DNA of 46,026 nt from contig CAZDJZ010000021.1 of assembly GCA_964505785.1 (NCBI GenBank), positions 1 to 46,026 on the forward strand. The letters are read 5' to 3'. Below, piece after piece: positions 31,980 through 41,170 of this stretch. The notes beneath the pieces were generated by a model that was not told the DNA's origin, made no database searches, and saw nothing but the letters and a program-made list of their open reading frames with translations. The stretch is from CAYRTV01 sp964505785. GTDB lineage: Bacteria; Acidobacteriota; Aminicenantia; Aminicenantales; Aminicenantaceae. Made by a program: the position numbers and the translations under genes. Position 1 is the stretch's first letter, and each line of letters begins with the position of its first letter.

Positions 31980-33134
31980 TTAAATCAGCTCAACTAATCC
32001 CTGCGGGTGGAGCGCCGCTGCCAGCATGACTGCATTGATATCCTCATGCTCCTGCCAGATGGAGACTTCGCGAATATCAGGGTCCAGCCAAAGATCCGTA
32101 ATTTTTTTTTCCAAAGGATAAAATAAAGACAGATTCTCGCCGGCATCCGGCAGGCCTTTATGATTTTTTTCCCACCATTCCAAGGCATGGAAACCAATAG
32201 CCAGGCCAAGTTCCCGGAAAGCAAGCCGCTGAGACGGAGGCTGTTCCAGGCAGCCTGATTCAGCCCAAGCTCGAACCCCGGCTTCAGCCGAGCGCATCAT
32301 TTCTGAAATAAGTTCGCGGTCTCTTGGAACTTGTGGTCGGACTTGCAGCAGCCGAATCGAATCCATGAGCAGGCCGCCCAACCCGAGAGGGTCAGTCGTT
32401 CCCCAGCTCCGGCCCTGAGTCATTGCGGAAAAAACCGCCAGATCTTCTTTTAAATGTTCCGTCTGGTCCGGCAGCCATGGCTTATCCGGCATGGCCTCTG
32501 CTGTGCCCTGCAGCTGCCGCAGGGTGACATAACCATCAAGAGGATCATGCTGACCCATGGAAGGGACAAGGGAGCGGGACAGGTCAATGCTCATCTTCCA
32601 GTACATCCCGATCTCTCCAGACGGTCTCCGGTAAACAAAGGCTTTACGGACGGCATGGGCCAGCTCCATAGCCCAGACGGTATATTTCATTTCTCCGGTT
32701 TGACGGGCGGTTAAATCCAGGGCATGCATCCACTTGGTCAAATAATGGAAATACTGCCCGTCCCGGTCCCATTCAAGATTATGATTAAACGCTTCGCCGT
32801 CCCGCCGTTCCGGCATCTTTTTACCGATCCGCAGCCCCCCCATGGTGGGATGCTTGCGTCCTTCCTCTTTATCAAGACCGCTGATCCAGCCGGTACGGGG
32901 ATCATCTTTGCGGTGGTGTCCAAGAGTTCCATGCACCTGGTCAATGAGGAGAAGCGCCAGGTCCAGGAATTCTCTTTTCTTTGTCACGCTGGCTAATCCC
33001 AGGAAATTACAGACGGCAAAAGCATCCGTCCAGAGATAGCGGATGGGTTTTTTATCCGTGGTCAAACCTGTTCGGGCGGCAAACTCCCGCATTAAAACTT
33101 CAGACTGATCAATCCAGGTCCTTTTATCAGACAT
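31980..33134 (-). CDS. Unrecognised 384-aa protein, possibly alpha/alpha-toroid
   Basis: I do not recognise the family. The sequence is rich in amphipathic helices with conserved-looking aromatic and charged clusters (RYLWTDAFAVCNFLGL, WDRDGQYFHYLTKWMHALD, YWKMSIDLSRSLVPSMGQHDPLDGYV, EHEDINAVMLAAALHPQGL). The repeated hairpin pattern recalls six-hairpin (alpha/alpha) glycosidase-like proteins. There is no signal peptide, so it should be cytoplasmic. A TATAAT lies only 8 bases before the ATG, so the transcript would be almost leaderless. It converges on the cytochrome gene. Confidence 0.8.
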   Translation of the reverse strand: MSDKRTWIDQSEVLMREFAARTGLTTDKKPIRYLWTDAFAVCNFLGLASVTKKREFLDLALLLIDQVHGTLGHHRKDDPRTGWISGLDKEEGRKHPTMGGLRIGKKMPERRDGEAFNHNLEWDRDGQYFHYLTKWMHALDLTARQTGEMKYTVWAMELAHAVRKAFVYRRPSGEIGMYWKMSIDLSRSLVPSMGQHDPLDGYVTLRQLQGTAEAMPDKPWLPDQTEHLKEDLAVFSAMTQGRSWGTTDPLGLGGLLMDSIRLLQVRPQVPRDRELISEMMRSAEAGVRAWAESGCLEQPPSQRLAFRELGLAIGFHALEWWEKNHKGLPDAGENLSLFYPLEKKITDLWLDPDIREVSIWQEHEDINAVMLAAALHPQGLVELI

Positions 33135-33172
33135 TAATATTATTATAACATATCACTTGGATTGCCCCACAT

Positions 33173-33545
33173 GTCATCCTGGGTGAGGCAGTCCAAGATC
33201 CCCTTCACCGCTGCGCGTCTCGGGAATGACATGGGGATGTCATCCTGAGGAATGGAGTGACGAAGGATCCCAAACTGCTTCGTCAAATGAATCGGTTTCC
33301 TTTCAATGGGCGAGGCAGTCTAAGCCCCCCCTCACCGCTGGCGCGGCCTGGGGATGACAATGGGGAGGACGAAGCCGTTTGGGATTCTTCGGACTTCTGC
33401 GAAGCCTTCAGAATGACAGACTTTTGTTATCCTCAAAGCGAAGTGACGGGAATATTTAAAAAGATAACTTTTCGCTATTTACTTTTTACTTTTCACTCCT
33501 GTGAAGCGGTTTGTGGCCCTTCAGGCAGTGAGATACTTCAGGACG
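33173..33545 (+). repeat. Cluster of degenerate mosaic repeats with heptamer tract
   Basis: Several eroded copies follow each other: GTCATCCTGGGTGAGGCAGTCCAAGATCC, an inverted CTCGGGAATGACATGGGG, GTCATCCTGAGGAATGGAGTGACGAAGGATCCCAAACTGCTTCGTC-AAATGAATCGG, and further pieces. A heptamer tract with units TATTTAC, TTTTTAC, TTTTCAC and TCCTGTG lies at about 33476-33503. Between 33135 and 33785 no gene is supported. Confidence 0.68.
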
Positions 33546-33636
33546 ACCCATGCGGGTCTTTTTCGCACAAATAATTTGCTTGATTTTTTTCGATAACTGC
33601 CATAGGCTGAAATGTTTAATGGATTATCTATTACAT

Positions 33637-33770
33637 GTCATCCTGGTGCCTGCGGCAGAATACAAGTGTCATCCCCAGGCCGCGTCAGCGGCCGTGGGGA
33701 TCTTAGACTGCCTCACAGTCGAAATCGGTTCGGGTGGGCGATGTTTATTGCTTCGTTCCTCAGGGTGGCA
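33637..33770 (+). repeat. Mosaic repeat upstream of the C69 peptidase gene
   Basis: GTCATCCCCAGGCCGC, loop GTCA, GCGGCCGTGGGGATCTTAGACTGCCTCAC (33668-33717) is a fully paired copy with the CCCC/GGGG arm version. The tail CGAAATCGGTTCGG follows. The open frame of the peptidase runs through this repeat up to 33612, but the repeat is not part of the protein. Confidence 0.75.
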
Positions 33771-33785
33771 AGGGGGAGAAAACTC

Positions 33786-35429
33786 ATGAAAAGAACAGGA
33801 TTCATATTTTTTGTCAGTTTACTTTTATGTGTGAATGTGTCTTTTCCCCAGGAAACGGACAATTGTTCCAGTTTCCTGGTCACCAAAGGCGCATCCACCG
33901 ACGATTCCGTCATGATCACCTACACGTGCGACGGGGAATTCCTTCCGCATTTGGAAATCATACCTGCGGCTGATCATGGCCCGAATGACTATCTGGAAAT
34001 CCGCGGCCGCGACGGCCAGGTTCAGGGAAAAGTCAAGTACCCCGCCCATACATTTAAAGTCGTGGGTTTGATGAATGAACACCAGCTGGCGATCGGCGAG
34101 ACCACCTTCGGCGGCCGCCGGGAGCTGCGTAATCCGGACGGACTGCTGCATTATTTCATGCTGATGCAGCTGACCCTGCAGCAGGCAAAAAACGCCCGCG
34201 AAGCAGTCAAAACCATGGCCGCATTGGTGGAGGAATATGGTTATGCCAGCTCCGGTGAATCTTTTTCCATTGCTGATACGGAAGAAGCCTGGATCATGGA
34301 AATGATCGGGCCCGGACCAGGCGGCAAGAGCGCCAACTGGGTGGCTTTGCGCATTCCGGACGGTTATATCTGCGCCCACGCCAATCAGTCCCGGGTAGGG
34401 GAGTTTCCGCTCAATGATCCGGAAAATTGCCTTTATTCAGAAGGCATCATCGAATTTGCGGCGGAAAAAGGCTATTACGATCCCGAGTCAGGAGAGCCGT
34501 TTAACTTCCGGTATGCCTTTGATCCGCCCAAGCCTTCCGCGCTTCGGACATGTGCGGCACGGGTATGGAGCATGTTTCGCCGTTCGGCGCCGTCACTCAA
34601 TCTCTCCGCTGATTTTCAGCGGGGCGTTAAAAGTGCGGAACCATATCCGCTGTGGATCAAACCGGACAAAAAACTGTCGGTGCATGATGTGATGGAAATC
34701 ATGCGCGATCATTACGAAGGCACACCTTATGATATGACACAGGGTGTTGATGCCGGGCCTTTCGGCAGCCCTCTTCGCTGCCGGGGATTGACTTGGGAGG
34801 TGGACGAAGTGGAATATTCCTGGGAAAGGCCGATTTCCACTCAGCAGACCGCCTTTTCTTTCATATCCCAGTCACGAAGCGCCCTGCCCGACCCGGTGGG
34901 CGGTGTTTACTGGTACGGGCTGGATAACACATATACCTCCTGCTATGTGCCGCTTTACTGCTGCATAGACGAAATTCCCGTATCATTTAGAACCGGTGAT
35001 TTGAACAAATTTTCATGGGATTCCGCTTGGTGGGTATTCAATTTTGTCGCCAATTTTTCTCATCTCCGGTTTAAGGATATGGCCGCTGATATCCGCAAGG
35101 TCCAGGGTAAGCTGGAAGGGGAATTCCTGGAACTGCAGCCGGTCATTGAAAAATCCGCGGTGGAGCTGCTGGATAAAAACCCGGATCTGGCCGTGACATT
35201 TCTTACCAATTATTCCGTAAGCCAGGGAGAAATGATGGTCAAGCGCTGGATCGAATTGGGAGAATATCTGATCTGCAAATACAATGACGGTTATGTGAAA
35301 GACGAAAACGGCCGCCCGCGCAGTTTAGGCTATCCGTCGGAATGGCTGAAAATCGTACTGGAGCTTAAACCGGACCAGTTCAAGCTTCCTGCCTGGGGCA
35401 AAGATGACGAGGACGGCCGTCTTCATTAG
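33786..35429 (+). CDS. Secreted C69-family (PepD-like) dipeptidase
   Basis: The 547-aa N-terminal-nucleophile hydrolase has a signal peptide (1-21) followed by ETDNCSSFLVTKGASTDDS; C27 corresponds to the cysteine that becomes the mature N-terminus in C69 dipeptidases. Other family segments are present (FGGRRELRN, MLMQLTLQQAKNAREAV, WIMEMIGPGPGG, ANQSRVG). It should cleave dipeptides or small amides outside the cytoplasm. The ATG at 33786 has GGGGGAG upstream and starts the signal peptide. It shares G/C-ending codon use with the propeller genes that follow and probably belongs to one protein-scavenging block. Confidence 0.9.
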   Translation: MKRTGFIFFVSLLLCVNVSFPQETDNCSSFLVTKGASTDDSVMITYTCDGEFLPHLEIIPAADHGPNDYLEIRGRDGQVQGKVKYPAHTFKVVGLMNEHQLAIGETTFGGRRELRNPDGLLHYFMLMQLTLQQAKNAREAVKTMAALVEEYGYASSGESFSIADTEEAWIMEMIGPGPGGKSANWVALRIPDGYICAHANQSRVGEFPLNDPENCLYSEGIIEFAAEKGYYDPESGEPFNFRYAFDPPKPSALRTCAARVWSMFRRSAPSLNLSADFQRGVKSAEPYPLWIKPDKKLSVHDVMEIMRDHYEGTPYDMTQGVDAGPFGSPLRCRGLTWEVDEVEYSWERPISTQQTAFSFISQSRSALPDPVGGVYWYGLDNTYTSCYVPLYCCIDEIPVSFRTGDLNKFSWDSAWWVFNFVANFSHLRFKDMAADIRKVQGKLEGEFLELQPVIEKSAVELLDKNPDLAVTFLTNYSVSQGEMMVKRWIELGEYLICKYNDGYVKDENGRPRSLGYPSEWLKIVLELKPDQFKLPAWGKDDEDGRLH

Positions 35430-35666
35430 ATGGAAATGATTCCGCAAAAAAATCAAATATTTCATATATCTAAAATTTTATTTTTTTTCTCGAAAATATT
35501 CTACTATAACAACGATATATGTATCCATCTGCTGCTCTGCAGCTGAAAAATTTGCCTTTTTCTTTTGAATTATATAGATTATTTATAAATCTAACCTGAA
35601 TGATTGACGGCCCGGTATGGCTGATCAATTTTTTATGACTAGGTTAAGCAAAATTTAGGAGGCCAA
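35430..35666 (+). promoter_or_regulatory. AT-rich spacer with palindrome TAGATT-N7-AATCTA
   Basis: This 237-base gap is clearly more AT-rich than its flanks. It contains the palindrome TAGATT (35575-35580), 7 bases, AATCTA (35588-35593), a possible operator, and a weak CCTGAATGATTGAC element at 35595. No convincing -35/-10 pair was found. AGGAGG (35657-35662) serves the next gene. Confidence 0.35.
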
Positions 35667-37976
35667 ATGTTCAACAAATCCTTTCAAAGATCAACAGTCC
35701 GTTTTTTCCTATGTTTCATGGTTTTAGCTGGATTTATGCTTAACACCGGCTGTCAGCAAGGCGGTGTTCCGGATTCTGAAGAGGCCCAACGGCGCTTGGA
35801 AACCTTTACGAAACATCAGGAGATGCAGACGGCGTCACCGTTTAGCAACCTGACCTGGACCTATGTCGGCGGAAACGCGATGTCGGGCCGGATGACGGAC
35901 GTCGACGCTCATTCTTCTCAACCGGAGACAATATATTGCGCCGTCGCCCAGGGAGGCGTGTTCAAAACAACGGATGAAGGAGAGACCTGGACAGCCATCT
36001 TTGAAAACTATCCCACCGCTTCCATCGGCGACATTGCTCTCGACCAGTCCAATCTGGATATCATCTGGGTCGGCACCGGTGAGGCCAACATCTTTCGTTC
36101 CGGAATGGCCGGCGCCGGCGTCTGGAAATCAACAGACGGCGGAGAGACATTCGAACATATGGGATTGACCGATACTCAGCAGATATCCCGTATCCTTATC
36201 CATCCGGAGAATTCCAACATTGTTTATGTTGCAGCGGCCGGCAATGAGTACAAATATAATCCTGAACGCGGCGTTTATAAAACCAAAAACGGCGGCAAAA
36301 CCTGGACCCAGGTTTTTTACATCGACGAAAAAACCGGCGTTATCGACCTGGCTATGGATCCTGAAGAGCCGGATACACTTTATGCGGGCACGGCCGAACG
36401 TATGCGCTACCGCTGGAATGATCCCAAGCCGACTCCTCAAAGCGGCCTGTACAAAACCACCGACGGGGGTGAAACCTGGACGCCGCTCACAAACGGCCTT
36501 CCCGACTTTTCCAAAGGGGAATGCGAACGCGTAGGAATCGATATTTGCCAAACCCAGCCCAATGTCGTCTATACCGTCATCCACATGACCGGAGACAAAC
36601 TCGGGGCTCACCTTTACCGCAGCAACGATAAAGGCGAAACCTGGGCTCTGGTTGAGGGAAATGAAGAGGTTAGAAAAGTTTTTCCCGCATACGGCTGGGT
36701 TTTCGGCCAAGTCAGAGTGGCTCCCCAGGATCCAGACATCGTCCATATTTTGGGCCTGTGGCATCGCCGCTCCAAAGACGGCGGCAAAACCTGGGAGAAC
36801 ATCCCCGGAAATCATGTCGATTATCACGGCATGTGGATGAATCCCGAAGATCAAAACCATGCCCTTGTTGTCAATGACGGCGGTTTGATGTTCACGCATG
36901 ACGACTTTGAAACCTTCGAGCATCCGGCCAATCTGCCCATCGGACACCAGTTCAGCCTGGCGGCCACGCAGACCCCCGGAAAATTCTGGCTCTACAGCAA
37001 TATTCAGGACTCGGGGGCCTGGAGAGGCGAAGTCGACATGACGGCCGGAAGGGACAGCATAACCTGGACGGAGTGGGAAAGCACCGTTGGTGATGAAGCC
37101 GGACGCCATGCCATCGATCCCACCAATCCCGACCTCGTCTACTTCACCACCCGCTACGGAGGCGGCCCCTTTGTTAAGGATTTCAGCCAGCCTGAACCGG
37201 AACCGAAAGAGGGCGAGCCGAGATGGAGAAGGCGGCGCGGCACACAGATCGCTCCTGATTTCGGTGAGGTGGAAAAACGGGCTCAGTGGGTGTCTCCGCT
37301 CATTATCTCACCTCACAGCACAAAACGGCTGCTCTACGGAGCCCAGTTTGTGTTTTTAACCGATGACGGCGGAACCACCTGGCGGCAGATAAGCCCGGAC
37401 CTGACCAATTTTGATCCGGAAAAACAGGGGAATATCGCTTATTCCACGGTATGGGCCATTGCTGAATCACCGCATAAAAAGGGCCTGATTTACGCCGGGA
37501 CGGACGACGGCAATTTTTACACCACCATGGATGAGGGCGCCGACTGGACCTTGAATACCGAGGGCCTTCCTCTGGGGCTCTTTATCTCCAGTATCGAAGC
37601 CTCCCATCTGGATGAAGCAACTGTCTACATCACTGTCAACGGCAAGCGGCATAACGATTTCAACACCTATGTCTTCAAATCCACCGACTACGGTCAGACT
37701 TGGACTGATATCGGCAGCAGCGTTCCCGGAGAATGCGCCAATGTCATCCGCCAGGACCCGGAAAACGGAAACATTCTCTATCTGGGCACGGACAGAGCAA
37801 TGTATGTGTCTCTTGACGGCGGCGACACCTGGGACGTGCTCGGCACCGGACTGCCGACGGTCTATGTCCATGATATCGTCATTCAGCAGCCGGAAAACGT
37901 GCTGGCCATTGCCACCCACGGACGCAGCAGCTGGGTGATCGATCTGCTTCCGGTACGCGAAGCGGCCGGCAGCTGA
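35667..37976 (+). CDS. Exported Asp-box (BNR/VPS10-like) beta-propeller protein
   Basis: The 769-aa protein has an N-terminal hydrophobic segment ending in LNTGC, an imperfect lipobox, so it may be a lipoprotein. At least seven Asp-box repeats of the form S/T-x-D-x-G-x-T-W follow (KTTDEGETW, KSTDGGETF, KTKNGGKTW, KTTDGGETW, RSNDKGETW, KSTDYGQTW, VSLDGGDTW), giving a multi-bladed propeller of the sortilin/sialidase class. Such proteins are often labelled glycosyl hydrolase, but no catalytic sialidase residues are evident, so binding or protein processing is as likely. AGGAGG precedes the ATG. A paralogue starts 34 bases after the stop. Confidence 0.88.
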   Translation: MFNKSFQRSTVRFFLCFMVLAGFMLNTGCQQGGVPDSEEAQRRLETFTKHQEMQTASPFSNLTWTYVGGNAMSGRMTDVDAHSSQPETIYCAVAQGGVFKTTDEGETWTAIFENYPTASIGDIALDQSNLDIIWVGTGEANIFRSGMAGAGVWKSTDGGETFEHMGLTDTQQISRILIHPENSNIVYVAAAGNEYKYNPERGVYKTKNGGKTWTQVFYIDEKTGVIDLAMDPEEPDTLYAGTAERMRYRWNDPKPTPQSGLYKTTDGGETWTPLTNGLPDFSKGECERVGIDICQTQPNVVYTVIHMTGDKLGAHLYRSNDKGETWALVEGNEEVRKVFPAYGWVFGQVRVAPQDPDIVHILGLWHRRSKDGGKTWENIPGNHVDYHGMWMNPEDQNHALVVNDGGLMFTHDDFETFEHPANLPIGHQFSLAATQTPGKFWLYSNIQDSGAWRGEVDMTAGRDSITWTEWESTVGDEAGRHAIDPTNPDLVYFTTRYGGGPFVKDFSQPEPEPKEGEPRWRRRRGTQIAPDFGEVEKRAQWVSPLIISPHSTKRLLYGAQFVFLTDDGGTTWRQISPDLTNFDPEKQGNIAYSTVWAIAESPHKKGLIYAGTDDGNFYTTMDEGADWTLNTEGLPLGLFISSIEASHLDEATVYITVNGKRHNDFNTYVFKSTDYGQTWTDIGSSVPGECANVIRQDPENGNILYLGTDRAMYVSLDGGDTWDVLGTGLPTVYVHDIVIQQPENVLAIATHGRSSWVIDLLPVREAAGS

Positions 37977-38010
37977 TAATGGAGGTGTCATTCAATATAA
38001 AGGAAGTACG

Positions 38011-40683
38011 ATGAAAAAAATCGCAGGAATCACAATTGCCGCAATCATGCTGTTATCATCCATCCCCGCTGCAGGACAGTGGTGGATGCGGGATTCAGAG
38101 CCCAAAGGTTTTGAATTCCGGAATCTGGGCGCATTCCGCATCAATGCCTGGGTGGGCGAGTTTGCCATTCCCGTCAATCCCAAGGAGAAGCATAAGTACA
38201 CCTGGTATGTGGCGGCCCGCGCCGGCGGTGTATGGAAAACCACAAATAATGGAACCACCTTCACGTGTGTTTCAGACGAGCTGGGAACCAATGCCATAGG
38301 AGATGTGGAACTGGCCCCGTCCAACCACGATATTGTCTGGGTGGGGACAGGCGAAGATTTTAACGCCCGTTCCTCCTACTATGGAAACGGCATCTGGAAG
38401 TCAACAGACGGCGCTGAGACCTGGCAAAATATGGGCCTTGAGGACTCGCAGCACATCGCGGAAATCATCATTCACCCAACAAATCCTGATATCGTCTGGG
38501 TCGCGGTTATGGGGCATCTGTTCTCGGAAAATGAGCAGCGGGGTGTCTTCCGGACCAAAGACGGCGGTGAAAACTGGGAAAAGGTCCTGTACATTGACGC
38601 GGCCACCGGAATTATCGATATGGCCATAAGCTCCAAGGACCCGAATGTCCTGTATGCCTGCTCATACGAAAAAGAACGCACGCCCTGGACCTTCGAACCG
38701 GGCGGTGAGAAAAGCCGGATTTATAAAACCACCGACGGCGGGGATAACTGGGAAATGCTGACCGGCGGAGGACTGCCGGACGGTCCTCTAGGCCGAATCG
38801 GTATTGATGTCCAGTATGAAAATCCCGATGTTGTCGTGGCCGTCATCCAGAACCTCAATCCCCAGCCCGGCAAAGACCCGGATGAATGGAAAAAGTCCTA
38901 TCCCTGGCCTGACAAGTCGATGGATAATCTGATTGGCGGTGAATGCTACCGCTCGTTTGACGCCGGAAAGACCTGGACCCGGATCAATGACCCGGCAGAA
39001 GTCGATGTCAGCGGAAAAGCCGGGTACAGCTTCAACAAGATCTGTATCGATCCCAAAGACCCGGATAAGATTTACATTATCGGCGCCGGCATGTATGTGA
39101 CGCTCGACGGCGGTGAGAACTGGCTGGGAAGGCGCGACCCGGACCGCCGCTTCACCTCCAACTTCGGCGACAACCGCAGCCTGTGGATCGATCCGCTTGA
39201 CGGCCGGCATATGTTTCTGGGTTCTGACGGCGGCTGCTATCAGACCTGGGATGCCGGTAAGACCACTTTCCATTATTACCACATCCCGCTGGGCGAAGTG
39301 TACATGGTCGAAGTGGATAATGATGATCCCTATAACATCTATTTCGGGCTGCAGGACCATGAATCCTGGAAAGCGCCGTCCAATAACTGGTCCGGACGCA
39401 TCGGTGTTGAAGATGTTGTCATCACCGGATACTCGGACGGCATGTACACCCGGGTGGACCCGGAAGATAACCGCTGGATCTATCATACCAGCCAGTTCGG
39501 CTCTCATCAGCGCGGCAACCAGGCTATCGGCGAGCGGGTGCGGATTGAGCCGCAAGCTCCCGAAGGCAGCGATCTCTACAGATTCACCTGGAACACCCCG
39601 ATCATGCTGTCACCGCATAACAGCCGGATCGTCTATGCCGGCGCGCAAAAGCTTTTGCGCTCCCTTGACCAAGGGGAGACCTGGGAAGAAATCTCGCCCG
39701 ACCTGACCACCAATGACATAGAGAAAATCGCCGGTAAAGGCCATGTGATGTACTGCACCATTACCTCCATGGATGAATCCACGCTCAAGCCCGGCCTGAT
39801 CTGGGTGGGAACGGATGACGGAAAGGTGCATATCACCAAAAATCACGGCGCCGACTGGGAAGAGCTGACCGAGAATGTAGAAAAAGCCGGCGTGCCCCAT
39901 GAACGCTGGGTCGGCCGTATCATCGCGTCTAAATACGACAAAGCCACTGCCTATCTCGCTTTCACCGGCTACCGCAATGACGACTTTAAACCGTATCTCT
40001 ATAAAACCACCGATTACGGCCAAACCTGGACAGATATTGCCGCCAATTTACCCGATTATCCCATAAGTGTGGTCTATGAAGACGCCAAGAATCCTAATCT
40101 CTTGTTTGTCGGTAATGACACCGGTGTCTTCTATTCCCTTGACGGTGCCAAGACCTGGACCCAGCTCAAAGCGAATATTCCTCCGGTCGTCGTGAGAGAT
40201 CTCCTTGTTCACCCCCGCGAAAACGACCTGGTTGTCGGCACCTACGGCCGCGCCGTATGGGTCGGGGATATCAGCCCGCTGCAGCAGTTCACTCCCGATG
40301 TGCAGGATAAAGCCTTCCATCTTTTTGATATCGAACCCAAGCCGCAGCTCAACTATTCCGAACAGGCCCGGTGGGGCAATTACGGCATGATGGGCAGCAA
40401 TCATCTCAAGACTCCGAATGAAGAGAACGGACTGGAAATCTGGTACTATTTCAAAGACGGCGGGCAGGGCCAGGCCAAACTCCGTGTTGAAGATCTGGAT
40501 GGAAATGAAATCTATACCCGCGACCTGGACGCAGACAAAGGATTGAAACGAGTCTACTGGAACACCTTCAGAGCGGAACCGGGCACCTACAAGATCTCGC
40601 TCACATACAATGGCGAAACCATGACCAAAAAAGGCGTTGTCGAAGAAAGATGGCAATGGCCTGTACTTCATTACAAAAGATAA
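38011..40683 (+). CDS. Exported Asp-box (BNR/VPS10-like) beta-propeller protein, larger paralogue
   Basis: The 890-aa protein has a signal peptide (1-22, ending AAG-QWW) and repeated Asp boxes (KTTNNGTTF, KSTDGAETW, RTKDGGENW, KTTDGGDNW, RSFDAGKTW, VTLDGGENW, RSLDQGETW, KTTDYGQTW, YSLDGAKTW). A C-terminal beta-sandwich-like region (about 770-890) with LRVEDLDGNEIYTRDL and YKISLTYNGETM follows. Its layout and several blades parallel the upstream gene, so the pair arose by duplication. It probably acts outside the cell or in the periplasm with the neighbouring peptidases. The strong terminator after it shows the two-gene unit ends here. Confidence 0.9.
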   Translation: MKKIAGITIAAIMLLSSIPAAGQWWMRDSEPKGFEFRNLGAFRINAWVGEFAIPVNPKEKHKYTWYVAARAGGVWKTTNNGTTFTCVSDELGTNAIGDVELAPSNHDIVWVGTGEDFNARSSYYGNGIWKSTDGAETWQNMGLEDSQHIAEIIIHPTNPDIVWVAVMGHLFSENEQRGVFRTKDGGENWEKVLYIDAATGIIDMAISSKDPNVLYACSYEKERTPWTFEPGGEKSRIYKTTDGGDNWEMLTGGGLPDGPLGRIGIDVQYENPDVVVAVIQNLNPQPGKDPDEWKKSYPWPDKSMDNLIGGECYRSFDAGKTWTRINDPAEVDVSGKAGYSFNKICIDPKDPDKIYIIGAGMYVTLDGGENWLGRRDPDRRFTSNFGDNRSLWIDPLDGRHMFLGSDGGCYQTWDAGKTTFHYYHIPLGEVYMVEVDNDDPYNIYFGLQDHESWKAPSNNWSGRIGVEDVVITGYSDGMYTRVDPEDNRWIYHTSQFGSHQRGNQAIGERVRIEPQAPEGSDLYRFTWNTPIMLSPHNSRIVYAGAQKLLRSLDQGETWEEISPDLTTNDIEKIAGKGHVMYCTITSMDESTLKPGLIWVGTDDGKVHITKNHGADWEELTENVEKAGVPHERWVGRIIASKYDKATAYLAFTGYRNDDFKPYLYKTTDYGQTWTDIAANLPDYPISVVYEDAKNPNLLFVGNDTGVFYSLDGAKTWTQLKANIPPVVVRDLLVHPRENDLVVGTYGRAVWVGDISPLQQFTPDVQDKAFHLFDIEPKPQLNYSEQARWGNYGMMGSNHLKTPNEENGLEIWYYFKDGGQGQAKLRVEDLDGNEIYTRDLDADKGLKRVYWNTFRAEPGTYKISLTYNGETMTKKGVVEERWQWPVLHYKR

Positions 40684-40696
40684 ATATTTCACAGCG

Positions 40697-40733
40697 AAAA
40701 AGGGAGTGCGGTTTAATCCGCACTCCCTTTTTC
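40697..40733 (+). terminator. Strong rho-independent terminator
   Basis: A perfect 15-bp stem, AAAAAGGGAGTGCGG (40697-40711) with CCGCACTCCCTTTTT (40718-40732), encloses a 6-base loop. The A and T runs make it suitable for either direction. It lies 14 bases after the stop of the second propeller gene. Confidence 0.95.
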
Positions 40734-40751
40734 TCCTTCTGTCTCCCTATT

Positions 40752-41157
40752 TTCATCCTGAGACCGCACCCCTGTCATTCCCGAAGGCTTCCCTGTCATT
40801 CCCGAAGCGAAGCGACGGGAATCTTAGACGGCGCTTGCTCGAGGAAGCGGCCGACCCCCTTGTCATCCTGAGGCCTGCGAAAGCATGCAAAATGTTATCC
40901 TGAGGCCTGCATTAGCGGGCCCCTCATGTCATCCCCAGGGCGCGGAGCGGCCGTGGGGATCTTAGACTGCCTCGCCGAATAAATCGGTTCCGACGCTTCT
41001 ATTAAGCCAGCTATTTTTGATTTTTGATTTCAAATAAATAACTTTTTTCTTTTCACTTTTTACTGATTTACTCTTTACTCCTCACTCTTAACTAAACGAA
41101 GCAGCCTAAGATCCTCATGGTTGCTGGTGCAGCCTCAGTATGACAACGAAGCTGTCA
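40752..41157 (+). repeat. Cluster of mosaic repeats with heptamer tract
   Basis: It includes a truncated core at 40774, a full core GTCATTCCCG ... CGGGAATCTTAGACGGCGC (40795), a broken GAGGCCTGCGAAAGC copy, and GTCATCCCCAGGGCGC ... GGGGATCTTAGACTGCCTCG (40929-40975) with tail CGAATAAATCGGTTCCG. Heptamers TTTTGAT, TTTTCAC, TTTTTAC, TCTTTAC, TCCTCAC, TCTTAAC and an ATGACAACGAAGCTGTCAT palindrome follow. No gene is seen from 40734 to 41170. Confidence 0.75.
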
Positions 41158-41170
41158 TTTATGAACTTAT

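Noticed and set aside
35604..35640. Promoter TTGACG before the first propeller gene
   Set aside because: No -10 hexamer lies at 16-18 bases; the nearest TATGAC is about 24 bases away.
36129..37109. 326-aa open frame on the minus strand opposite the first propeller gene
   Set aside because: It is fully antisense to a gene with clear Asp-box repeats and a signal peptide. The frame stays open because of the G/C-ending codons of the true gene, and it has no ribosome site or domain.
38788..39555. 255-aa open frame on the minus strand opposite the second propeller gene
   Set aside because: Same reason: an antisense shadow of the Asp-box repeats with no recognisable domain.
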